Shown one piece after another: positions 23,718 through 36,600 of a DNA stretch of 64,000 nucleotides (the first letter of the stretch is position 1; each line of letters starts with the position of its first letter). Source of the DNA: Bugula neritina (taxonomy: Eukaryota > Bryozoa > Gymnolaemata > Cheilostomatida > Bugulidae); NCBI GenBank assembly GCA_964035545.1, contig OZ037771.1, positions 8,914,408 through 8,978,407 of the forward strand. The letters run 5' to 3'. The translations under genes and the position numbers were made by a program. The notes under the pieces were generated by a model. It saw only the letters and a list, made by a program, of their open reading frames with translations. It was not told the origin of the DNA and made no database searches.

Positions 23718-26700
23718 TGCAGAGGAATTCCGCCAGTCATTTGCAGATAACTGTAAATGTCAAACAATACGAATTTCAGAAGAGTATAGACAATGGCAGC
23801 TTAATGGAATTTGTACAAAAGCCTAATCCTATGTACTTGATACAAAAATTTCTTGATATATTTTGAACTTGTTACTTATTGCTAATAATATGTATAAGCC
23901 TAGGTATTTAATTTTTGAAAAATAATCATTATATGAACATTTATTATGGACTGGTATACTTATTAGTAATTATCTTTAATGACATTATTGATTATTCAAG
24001 ATTCCAATTATTATCAAACAGTTATAAGAATACTATTATTATACAGTTTAGACTGCATAGTTTTAAGTTCAGGTAATTACTATGATAATCACAATGAAAT
24101 ATGAATATAATATCAGTCATGTTACTTGTACTAATATAAACAATAAATAGTATGTCTAGCAGGAATAATAACATAATATTATTTAGTATATTAATAGCAA
24201 TAGTATTTGTTATACAGACCAATATTAGTGTTAATAGTTATACAGGTATATGCTATAGTTAGTGTTATTCCTTACAAATTGAACCACTGTCATACTTACA
24301 TTATAGCCCATAGGCTATAGCTATATAGTGATAGTATCACTTTACTATAAGTATAATTTATACTCATACCTATGCTGTTGTCTGTTAGTGTTATACTACC
24401 TATAGTAATATTAATAGTTATAGGTATAACTAATAACTAGAAATAAAAATATTAGTAAATGCTATACGATTAATATCGTTGTTACATTTTGTGATTTTCC
24501 AATAGACAAATACAATAGTTATACTCATAGTAAACTCAGACTATAATAAAGTATTCCATCCAGTTTTACTGTGACTACGAGCATAAGAAGTCGTGAACAA
24601 CTATTAGCATTACTAATACTATATTGCTATTGCTGTATAGTAATAGCGATACTTATACTAACAGTAACACTAATAGTAATTATTAAATTACAAATATAAT
24701 TATATAAATGCATTAAATTGTTAATATTAGTATTATTATTTAATTTTAAAATCGGAACTACTTTACTATTAAGTTATAGTTATACCTATTCCTAGAGTAA
24801 AAGTTAATCTTATATTTATACTTATACAGTTTCAGTTTGACTTTAGTCTGCGAGTTTTGGTTTGTTGATTACAGATTGAAGTAGAGATTAAGAGCTTAAA
24901 TTTACTGTCTAGCTTTACTAGCACTACTACTAGTAGTAATAGTACTACTAGTAACACTAACAATAACTGTGTCCGCTACTGTTAGTGTTTAGAAGTTTAC
25001 CATAAAATTCAACTATTAGTATTACATTTACAATTACTGATTAGTATTAGTACTATTAGTATTACTAATACTAATACTAATAGTAATAGTAATACTATCA
25101 GTATCACAGTATCAGTATGGGTATCACTACGAACTTAAAGCAATTGTAAAAGTTGAAGTGTAACTGTAAGACTAAGTTTAAAATTAGGGTTAGAATAATA
25201 AATTATTTACCTTTTTAAAATATGAATATTATGAATTATAAATATGAATAAGTTATAGGTAATAAGTTAGTTAATAAGTATAACTAAATCCAATTCAATG
25301 TGAATATCAATATGAATATGAATATTGATATTCATATTAAATATCAATTATCAAATTGAATGAATATGAATTCAATTTATAAATGAGGTAAACTAAAAAT
25401 AACTAATAACTAATAAGTATAACTGAATAAGTATAATAATAAAGTATAGCTACAACTATAACTCAGTATAAGTGAGTACTATAAGTATAACTCAATAAGT
25501 ATAAATAATTATAAGACTATAAGTATAAGTATAAGTATAACTAAAGTATAACCTAAATTTAAAGTTAAACTAAAACAGTAAACTATAAGTATACTATAGC
25601 ATTAACAGTATGAGTATAACTAATACTATTACTATTAGTATTAGTATTACTATCACTATGAGTATGAGCATGGCTAAAAACTATAAGTATAAGCCATAAC
25701 TATAAGTATAAGTATTACTATTAGTATAACTATAAACAACTATAAACTTGTATAAGTATAAACTATAACATATTATTATAATAATAATATGTTATATGTA
25801 TCAGTATTACATAAATACATTAATATAAGTCTAAGACTCTTAGTCTTACTCTTAGTCTTAGTAAGAGTAAGTGTAACTCACTAACTCACTAAGTGACTAA
25901 CACTAACACTAACAGTAACTGTAAGTGTAAGCCTAAGCCCTAAGCCTAAGGCTAAGGTCTAAGGACAAGGTCCTAAACGGCTAAACCAAAATTGATCAGT
26001 TTCTCAATTAAAACTCAACTATAATAACACAGCATAGTAGAGTAATATATTACCTATCAGTTTCACTCTGACTATCACGATCAGTTGAACATAGTAATAC
26101 TTACAGTTATACTAAGTCTAATGTCTAATACTTAATAATAATAATAGTAATACTAATAGTTCTCAGCAATAGTAAATTAAAATGTTACTATTGGGCATTG
26201 ATCACGTGTTATATAGTCCGAGAAACAACTTTATCAATAACAGTCCGAGTAATACACGGTAGCTAAATCGAATATGTAGCGCCGTGTATATCATACAAAA
26301 TATTATTCTATTATTTCGAGCTATGACTTCGCATGACACTCGACCTACCTTGTAATTGACGCAAAGTAATAGTTGAGGACGAACGGAAAATCTAGTTTGA
26401 TTATCGTTTTACTCATTTCAGTTTTTATTTCAAACGTTCACATAGTGAGATTGCCCATTCCGTAACCTGTTGCTGGTCTGTAACGTGGATTTTTAATGAG
26501 GGTTACTTCGGATTTGAATATATAGTATTTACAGATACAATCAGTGAATTTCACGTTGATGTTGAAAATATATTTGATGCTTCAACTTTAAGTTTAAACT
26601 TGAAGTTTAAGCTTAATTTTCCTCGATCTCTGAGTCTTTTTTTCAATCTGTAAAACTAAAACTAACTTAAAGTTAAAGACTAAAGATAACTATAAGTTAT

Positions 26701-26800
26701 ACGTGTCATATAAGTTGAAGTACTCAGTACATGCCAGTAATATATAAATATATATCTTAAACTAGACTAGCAGTAGCACTAGCTAAGCATCAACATCAAA
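23718..26800. promoter_or_regulatory. Divergent intergenic region of drifting TA/GTA/ACT low-complexity DNA
   Basis: This holds the start regions of the RNF13-like (minus) and ATP1B-like (plus) genes. From about 23.9 to 26.7 kb it is mostly short overlapping words (TAGTATTAC, ACTATAAGTATA, CTAAGCCTAAGG) that change gradually and are about equally common on both strands. It includes perfect hairpins such as AACATATTATTA...TAATAATATGTT near 25767-25795. No coding frame. A promoter role is inferred from position only. Confidence 0.55.
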
Positions 26801-29750
26801 ATGTCAGCCGCCGACAAACCCCAAAGCTCTGTATTTGAATCATTTAGTAAATTTGTTTGGAATAGCTCTGATCAATCGTTTTGTGGTCGTACAGGATTGA
26901 GCTGGTGTAAGTATTAGTATCACTATATTAAATTTAATATTATTAAATATAAAAATTCAAATGTTCAATAATTATAATATAAATATAACTTATAGTTATA
27001 GTTATACTTATGGTATTATAATACTAATAGTATAACAATTACTATTATTATAAATATATGTTTTTATTTTACTCATACTTATAGTAGAAGTATAAGTAAA
27101 GTAAAATCATATACTTATAAGTTATAACTATAGTTAATGTTATACTATTAGTCTATTACTATTACTATTAGTATTATTATTACTATAAGTTTATATTACA
27201 CTTTGATTATAAACTTCAAATGTATTAGTTTTTGAAATTGACTTTGATTATACCTATAACTATAAGTATGTAAACTTGATGCTACAAAAATCTGTTTGAA
27301 CCATTAGTTTCTAGCAACTAACTAGGTATGTTGACTTTGATGTAACAGTCAAAGTTATAGTTTACTTCTTTTTAAATATTTGCTACAGGCATATTTGTAT
27401 GCTTATCAATGTATTTATAATTTTTGCTTTGTAGTGCTGATTTGTGGCTTCTACTTTTGTCTCTATGCTTTCCTCTCTATCTTCTTTGTCGTATGCCTGA
27501 TTGTATTCTTCGAGAACCTGGATAATACAACCCCGAAATGGTTTGGAGCTTCTTCTTTGACTCTTGGTAACCCAGGTAGGCTACATTATTTCTTTGGTTT
27601 AGCAAATTATATTCATCAAGTGCTGTTAACAATGTTGATTACCTTGTTTGAATGAAACTTCTAGAAATTGATAACTCTAATTATTATATTGTTTCCATGT
27701 AAGTGATTTTTGAATTCAACAGCTACTTTCCCTGATTCTGAAATAAAAAGAGCATATGCCCAATTAACTGATCGTGACCAAATACTGGGTGATTCTAATT
27801 ATTAAATAATGCTTAATAATATTTGTCTTAACCTATGTAGGCCTAGGATTGAGGCCATTGCCTAGGCATGACTCAACACTGATAAGATTTGAGCAAGGAA
27901 AACCAAGCAGTTACAAACCGTATACAGATCATCTAGAAGCTTTCCTGCTATGTAAGTTGCCATATGGATTCGGATGTTTACTTAGAAATCTTGTTTGCTG
28001 CATTTGTTGAATGCTAGAGGTTGTAACCTTATGCCTAAATCACGCAGTTTTCAAATAAGGTTTTCATTTGAAGCAACTACCTAATACCTATCCTAATTAC
28101 TCGCTTCTATACATTTCCTTAGAAATATTGTTTAAATAGATCTGTTCAGTTGTTCATTTTTTGTTTAGTAATTTTGCTATAATATCGTAACCATTTTAGC
28201 AGATGTCGACTTGCATTGTATTAAATTAAACAGAACTCTCTTCAATATGTTGATATTTATTATAAAACTTGACAAAATAATTAGGATTTTAATTGTAATG
28301 TATATGTAAAGTGTTGTAAGGTATATGCTGTATGTTGTAGCATATGAAGATGATGTTCTTCAAGCAGGTAGAGATCTTACTGAGTGCACTTTTTTCAGCG
28401 ACTCTTTCACCAAACCGGATACCAAGGCATGTAGAATTAACTTAGACATTGTTCTAGCTGGTACTGGCTGTACCAAAAATGATGACTTCGGATATGAAGA
28501 TGGCCAACCTTGCTTATTGCTTAAGATGAATAAAGTAAGTCACTATTGCTTACAGTTTCTAATTTTATAGCCAGTGACAAGGAGTAGCTGAAACTCTTAT
28601 TGTGAGTCTGTTCATGGTAACTGTCATCACATAAATTGCATATATTGGCATTTTGTTGCTCAAAGTCTGTTTCATCAACACATGTGTTTCTTATGTTTCA
28701 GTTCTATAATTATCATATGGGTGGTAGAATTTAGGTATAACGGTCAACTCACATTTTAGATATTTGCGTTTGTGCCAGAACCATATGAGACATTAGATGA
28801 ATTGAAAACAGACATGGGTATGAAGAAAGACGAAGATTTGCGGTTTCTGGCTTTTTCACCAAATGTCTCGGTAGGAGTGAGCTGTGAAGGACAAAATGCA
28901 GCTGACAGGGAAAACCTGGCAGATGGTGGAATTGAGTTTTACCCTTCACAAGGCATTCCAACGGTATTGACATAGTACTGCACTCAAAGTATATCTAGAT
29001 GATCCTTAGATGTTCATACAAGATTAGTTTAACTTGTTCTAACGTTTCTTGACTTTCTTACCTGAACTAGTGTTTGCACCCTTGTGCTTATCAGTATTCT
29101 TGTTGTATAGATTTTCTCAAGTCCAATGTTGAGTTTTACTTTAGGGCTTTAGAAATACACAAGATCTACGTCAACTGAATGCACTGTCTAACCTCACTGA
29201 TGACTTTTGTAACATTCAAACTACCAGTTATCACAATTTGTGTTGGGTGTCCTCGAAAGCTCTCGCTATACTTGTATTTTTTAGGCTCGGAAGATGTTTT
29301 TGAGTTTTTATATTCTACTAATCAGCTTTTTTTCAGATTTCCTTCCCATATTTAAACCAAGAGGGCTACAGATCTCCATTTGTTATGGTGAAGTTCAAGG
29401 ACTTTTCTCGAAGAGTTGTTATTCAGGTATGTTGACTTATATTTTGGTTTAAGAACTCTGCAATCAGGCTTATCAGTATTTCTCTACACCTTTTTACTGG
29501 TGCAACTAAATTTACCATTTCATCCATGCCTATTTTCTCTGTAAGTAAATTAGTCTTTGATGATTTTATATAATGTTGCTGAACTGAACTGGTAAAAATG
29601 TTAATGGTGACTTTGGAAATTGTACTGTACCATCCTGATTTCATATCTATTTCTATTTAGATTGAATGCAAGTTATATGCTAAAAATATTGACAACAGTG
29701 GGACTTCACGGCGCCATGGGATAATGAGATTTGAATTACTCAAAGATTAA
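26801..29750 (+). CDS. ATP1B: Na+/K+-ATPase beta subunit, 7 exons
   Basis: Exons: 26801-26906, 27435-27575, 27841-27951, 28341-28534, 28760-28963, 29337-29426, 29661-29750 (936 nt, 311 aa). All have GT-AG borders and matching phases. It is a type II membrane protein: a short cytosolic N terminus (MSAADKPQSSVFESFSKFVW), one helix at about 36-61, then an ectodomain. The family signature YEDGQPCLLLKMNK is clear, as are FPYLNQEGYRSPFVMVKF and IECKLYAKNI. Six ectodomain cysteines (about residues 135, 150, 163, 177, 226, 285) match the three conserved disulfides. N-x-S/T sites occur (NTT just past the membrane, NVS). The beta subunit escorts the catalytic alpha subunit to the plasma membrane and tunes K+ affinity. 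Which vertebrate beta paralogue is closest cannot be judged here. Length matches the family (about 300). Confidence 0.95.
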
Positions 29751-30124
29751 AAGCATGTTCCTTAGTGAACATATGAACTTGCTAAATATGTATATATCTA
29801 CATACTGTATATGCTATTTACACTGTCTGGATATTCAGTTTTATGTCTTGCATTGCAGTAGCTGTTTTAATTTTACATGAAATAATTCACTTTACGTTTT
29901 TTAATTGTCAACTTCTGTTACTTAATCTCTAGCATGGTTCTTTATGTGATGGGTTGTCATAACTTTATTCTTTTATTTTGTTTTTGTGATATGTTTAGAC
30001 AATAGTTGGCATGTAATCTTTGATTAAGACAATTTCAGTTACATTTTATTTTAACTTCATTTTAATCTTTCTTTGACTTTATGCATGTCTCAAGTTAAAC
30101 ATTCCTTTTTTATTATGTTAATTA

Positions 30125-30130
30125 AATAAA
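30125..30130 (+). terminator. Polyadenylation signal AATAAA, ATP1B-like gene
   Basis: Canonical hexamer about 375 bp after the stop codon. Other weaker AT-rich hexamers occur nearer, so the cleavage site is not certain. Confidence 0.45.
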
Positions 30131-30694
30131 CGTTAATCTTTTCAAATGAACCCATATCTTATTAAAGTCATTATCCACACTTTGTTTCGGTTTGAGCAAG
30201 CAACTACAGTCACTCAATGAGTTCAATTACACAGACATTTTGTTCAATATATTATGCTTGATTATAATATTCTAAATTCGGAAATATTAAATTTTGGAGG
30301 CTGCTACTAGCTCATTACATGAAGTGATTTGTATTTGTATGGCTTCAATTAAGATGTATATAAACTGAACAAGGTAAGTTGGCAGCTGGGTGTGGTGTCA
30401 CGGAATTGCCTCCCCAATAGCTTGCGCAAATAAAGGTCGGAAATGGTTGCGAAACAAGTAAATGTAGCTTTGAGCCCGCTTTTTCTTCCTATAGCAATTT
30501 GGGAGCAATCCCTCGTAGCTACCATAAACATATCAAGTAAGACAATTGGTTTTTAAGCTATTATATGTGAACTTTGATCGGACAAAAGTTGAAGCCTATT
30601 TCTGTTTTGTAAGCGTTCTCTTTTTCAACTATTGCATATCAGTTGATTTCCATTTATTCGATCAATAATATAAAAACCCATTTTTTGAACGATC
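30131..30694. other. Intergenic, between ATP1B-like and ACADVL-like genes
   Basis: About 560 bp with no coding frame. The right half presumably includes the ACADVL-like promoter. No clear TATA box. Confidence 0.4.
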
Positions 30695-33600
30695 ATGTCT
30701 CGATTGACAACATTCGCCATAAGCAAATGCAAGAACCTGAACACTTTGAAATGCTCCGTCGCTAGGTAAACGTTTTAAAACTAAAAGTTGAAGTTCAAGT
30801 TAAACTTAAAGTACTAGTAGTAGTACTAGTACTACTACTAGTACTAGGTCTAGACCTAGTACTGCGTCTAGCCGTCTACTAGTATTAGTAGTACATAATA
30901 GTACACATATTTCAATCACTATCAGTATAAACGTTGTTAATTTATATTTAATTTTATTCGACACAACAGTTTATTTAATATACTTAATCTTAGAGTCATA
31001 CTTTATAGTTATACTTATACTTATAGTTGTACTTATAGTAATTATATTTATAGTGATACTGATGGTGATTATCAGTAGAGTATCGCTGATAGTAATAGTC
31101 TTATTGATGCTCGTACTCATAGTGATAGTGATTCTATTTTGATGTACCTCTGGGCTCTAGCGCTTCTACTACTAGTACTTTTAGCTCTACAAGTATGACC
31201 TTGACTATCAATCATGATGAGTATCAGTATGAGTATCACTTATCAGTGTTAGTATAACTATGATTACGACTTTCGTCAGTTTCACATTCACATTGGTATT
31301 TTGACTTTGACATTTACCCTCGAACAGCTGAAACTCAATTTAGTAATGTTAAATTTCATTATCTTCAATCCATGGAATTTCACTATTAGTTTATTATGAA
31401 TAACTTGTATTTTGATTTCATCATAAGCTGTTTTTCTGTATCTATGAATTTGCTTTTGTAGGAGCCCAACATCTACTTTAACAACAACATGGCATCTACA
31501 GAAAAGAAACTATGCAGCTGAAACTAGTGAGGCATGTATACACATCTTTAAATATGCTTTTTGATAGTAACATGGTAAAAGTGTGGGTCATGACAATTTT
31601 TCCTCTGCTGATGAGAGGGCCCCCGAAGCAGCTGCTGTACATAAAAATCTGTCATTTAAAGGTCTCCGGACGAAACATGTTGTTACTGGTCTCTTTGATT
31701 GTTCCAATTATCTACCCAGCCTGAAACTACATCACAAAAATCAGTTTAATTATGATAACAAGTAAAAGTTTGTTATGGATGATTTGTACAAACTTGTGTG
31801 ATACTCGGGGCAAAACTTTTTGTTATCTTACAATTTACTTGTAATACAAAGAGGCACTAAGTGGTAGAATACCTTGGTGTTCTAATGCAAGTTTCCTTTA
31901 TTTATTTTTTCAGTCATTCTGCATGAATATATTCCGGGGGAAGGCTGTAACAGAGCAAGTTTTTCCCTTTCCTGCAGTTGATGGTGAGTTTCCAATCTCA
32001 TGATTGTATTATTGTGCAACGTAAATATAGTTAACACTGACAAAGAATCTGCTTACTTGTAATACTTGATGTAGTGTGTGTTTACTTGTAGTTCTTGGTG
32101 TAGTGTGTGTTTACTTGTAGTGTTTGATGAAGTGTGTGTTTACTTGTAGTTCTTGATGAAGAAAGGAAAGAAACACTGGATGCTTTAGTTGACCCAGTCA
32201 GCAAATTTTTTGAGGTATTTTGTTTTCAAGTGTGTTTGAAGTAAGTATGTAGGGATGTCTCTGTGGAGAAACATGGATGTTCAAACTGGTCATTGCTAAA
32301 CTGTTCAAATTTTGAAATTTTATAAGCAAGTAAAGGTTGTTCAATTCATTACAACTATTCACTACAGCTGTTGAATTTGTGTCGTCTATCAGGCATTTAT
32401 CATTATGTACAAGAAATATATATGGGAACAGTTTTGTGGTGTATGGCAATGGCAAATAATTTCTTATATTAATGTTGAATAAGCTGCGCACACCATAACT
32501 TGTGCTACTATGCAAGCTGATTACATAATAGTCAACACTATATAGAACTATTGATAAATCGTGTGTATAGTTTACACACACACCCGTACATATTATAACT
32601 AGTTGGTGGCATGCATTTGGAGTTGATCTTTACAGCTTATTTTGTTGTGTTTTCTCTTCAGGAAGTCAATGATCCAGCTAAAAACGATGAGCTAGAGAAG
32701 ATAGAAGACCACACTCTAGAGGGTTTGAAGGAACTTGGAGCGTTTGGCTTACAAGTACCTGTAGACTTTGGTGGAATTGGCTTGTCTAATACACAGTATG
32801 CTAGACTCGTAGAGATAGTTGGTAGTCATGATCTTGGTAAGCTCAAGTGTACAGCAGGTCGGGTGGCTTCAGTACACCCTCAACCTGTTTATGCTGATAA
32901 CATGTTAACCTCAATAACTCATTAGCAAGTTTCTTATTCTGAATAATACATTAATGGGTGAGACTGTAAAGTTTATTAAAATGTTTTATTCATTTGCTTA
33001 TCTCATCCTCTCTTACAGCTGGTTATAATACTGTAGAGTGTAGTGTGTACATTATATACATACAGTATGGTACTAATAACTATAAATATATATTGCCAAT
33101 TTCTTGACTTGATCATTTGTAAAATGTTTACAAGGGCAAAGCTCTTGGTTTCACAGTACATGTATTCATTGGCTTTCACTATCTGACAATATGATTAGTT
33201 GTTACAGCACTTAGCAGACTCTAGGGCTTAGCATTTAGTCTGGGAGTACTGGGGTGAATGTACTGGTGTCTTAGGCATATAACAATAGTATTAGCTGCTA
33301 CTGCATAATGTTGTGCAGGTAGTTATGAGCTTTGCTGTGTTCCTTCTGATATGTGAAGGCAATTCCAAGTAATTTTAGCACATTTTGGTACATTATATGT
33401 TCTCTATAAGGATGTGCCATGAAGTAATGGAGTGGAGCAGAAGCTCTTGTTTGAAGTATATATTTCTTAAAGAGCAGCTGTTTTGTAATATCCTGTCGTG
33501 TGTGGGTTTGACATTGCTTTATAAGATTCATATTGATGTAAATGATCTAGTGTAGTTCAGAAAGCCAAATTAGTATTAGAGTGGCTGTATGCGTTTTCAA

Positions 33601-36600
33601 CTTTATAGCATCAAGATAACGTGTCCTTTGTTTGCAGGGGTGGGCATTGCCCTCGGGGCCCACCAGTCTATTGGGTTCAAAGGCATCACACTCTTTGGCA
33701 ATGAAGAGCAGAAAGCTAAGTACTTGCCAAAGCTAGCGGCGGGTCAAGAGTTTGCAGCCTACTCGTTAACAGAACCTGCCAGTGGATCAGATGCTAATGT
33801 AAGCTAGAACTGAAGCTACATTTATTCTCTCTCTCGCATAGCTTGTTTCAAGTCGCCGTTCTGTCAATGATTTTATGTTGTGTTAGTTGCAGGTATTATA
33901 TTTATTCTGGAGAGACTACACTTGGTTGGGCGCTAAAATCCATACGTTTATTTGTAAATCTACATCTGATTTATATACAGAACATGACATCATGCTGTGG
34001 TCAATCATCATCTCGTTCATGCAGTGATAACCAACTCTATTGCATGCTGTAAACATTCAAATTACTACAAATAAAAGCAGCATTTCTGGAGTTGTCTGAC
34101 CAGAAATAACTCCCAATGGCTTACATTAAATATAATATATAATTATGGTGACAATCCTGCACTAGCTTTTCTCAAAAAGATTTTGTTGAAAGAATCAGCT
34201 CTATTTCAAATATACCAACTTATCAAACGTTTATCCTACAGTCTATCAGAACAAAGGCAGAGCTGTCGGCTGATGGTAAACACTATGTACTGAACGGTAG
34301 CAAGATATGGATATCTAATGGTGGTATTGCTGATATATTTACAGTATTTGCAAAGGTCAGTTCCACTAAGATTTATCTGTTTCTTTGACATCTGCTACTG
34401 TAGAGGTCAATGCTCTTGTACTATCAACTCATGAGTTGCTAGGATAATTCTAACATAGCATACAGTTTCACTTATTCATAACATTACATCTGCTCACAAA
34501 CATTACACAGTGGTTTAATGGTATGTGTATAAAATTTAGGCAGCAAATATGTTTCTTGTCTCAACAACGGTATTCAAAGCTACAGTTTAAATTTTTTTTT
34601 GACAAAACCCTTTAATCTAAGGTTTAGGAATACTTTTGTATTGTCATACAAACCATCTTTTGAAAATTGTCACATTTGTTAATAACTTTAGACTCCGGTT
34701 AAAGACAGTAAAACTGGAGACACAAAAGATAAAATTACAGCTTTTATAGTTGAAAGGGGGTTCGGTGGAGTGTCAAGGTGAGTGTAGGACACAGGTACTT
34801 GATAGTGACAGAAAGAGCGCTTCTAGCAGGTGCTCTCCGGTGTGTTAATACCTTATATGGAAATCTACAGCTTGGTTACCATACTCAACAACTGTAAGCA
34901 TTTGATTTTCTTACTTCTATTGACCTGCGATACACACATGTAGGTGCAATATACTGATTGCTGCTAAAGCAAGCATTCTATTTTATTTGCTGGTAGTTTT
35001 TCACGTATTTCCTCCTTTCAGTGGCCCCCCAGAGAAGAAAATGGGTATCAAGTGCAGTAACACGGCAGAGGTGTACTTTGAAGATACCAAAGTGCCTGTT
35101 GAGAATGTCCTTGGTGGTGTTGGAGAAGGTTTCAAGGTCGCCATGATGATCCTCAACAACGGCAGGTTTGGTATGGCTGCAGCACTGTCCGGCACTATGA
35201 AGTCATGTATAGCTAAAGCTGTGAGTATCTGTACTATATAGTTATATATAGCTAAAGCAGTTAGTGTTGGTACTATATAGTTATATATAGCTAAAGCAGT
35301 TAGTGTTGGTACTATATAGTTATATATAGCTAAAGCAGTTAGTGTTGGTACTATATAGTTATATATAGCTAAAGCAGTTAGTGTTGGTACTATATAGTTA
35401 TATATAGCTAAAGCAGTTAATGTTGGTACTATATAGTTATATATAGCTAAAGCAGTTAGTGTTGGTACTATATAGTTATATATAGCTAAAGCAGTTAGTG
35501 TTGGTACTATATAGTTATATATAGCTAAAGCAGTTAGTGTTGGTACTATATAGTTATATATAGCTAAAGCAGTTAGTGTTGGTACTATATAGTTATATAT
35601 AGCTAAAGCTGTGAGTGTTGGTACTATATAGTTATATATAGCTAAAGCAGTTAGTGTTGGTACTATATAGTTATATATAGCTAAAGCAGTTAATGTTGGT
35701 ACTATATAGTTATATATAGCTAAAGCAGTTAGTGTTGGTACTATATAGTTATATATAGCTAAAGCAGTTAGTGTTGGTACTATATAGTTATATATAGCTA
35801 AAGCTGTGAGTGTTGGTACTATATAGTTATATATAACTAAAGCAGTGAGTATCTGTACTATATAGTTATATATAGCTAAAGCAGTTAGTGTTGGTACTAT
35901 ATAGTTATATATAGCTAAAGCAGTTAATGTTGGTACTATATAGTTATATATAGCTAAAGCAGTTAGTGTTGGTACTATATAGTTATATATAGCTAAAGCA
36001 GTTAGTGTTGGTACTATATAGTTATATATAGCTAAAGCTGTGAGTGTTGGTACTATATAGTTATATATAACTAAAGCAGTGAGTGTTGGTACTATATAGT
36101 TATATATAGCTAAACCAGTCAGTGTTGGTACTATATAGTTATATATAGCTAAAGCAGTTAGTGTTGGTACTATATAGTTATATATAGCTAAAGCAGTTAG
36201 TGTTGGTACTATATAGTTATATATAGCTAAAGCAGTTAGTGTTGGTACTATATAGTTATATATAGCTAAAGCAGTTAGTGTTGGTACTATATAGTTATAT
36301 ATAGCTAAACCAGTCAGTGTTGGTACTATATAGTTATATATAGCTAAAGCAGTTAGTGTTGGTACTATATAGTTATATATAGCTAAAGCAGTTAGTGTTG
36401 GTACTATATAGTTATATATAGCTAAAGCAGTTAGTGTTGGTACTATATAGTTATATATAGCTAAAGCAGTTAGTGTTGGTACTATATAGTTATATATAGC
36501 TAAAGCAGTTAGTGTTGGTACTATGTAGTTATATATAACTAAAGCAGTGAGTGTTGGTACTATATAGTTATATATAGCTAAAGCAGTGAGCCGAATGCAC

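Noticed and set aside
35208-36590. Regular repeat array resembling a CRISPR
   Set aside because: Contiguous 39-bp units without unique spacers, in a eukaryotic intron; a minisatellite.
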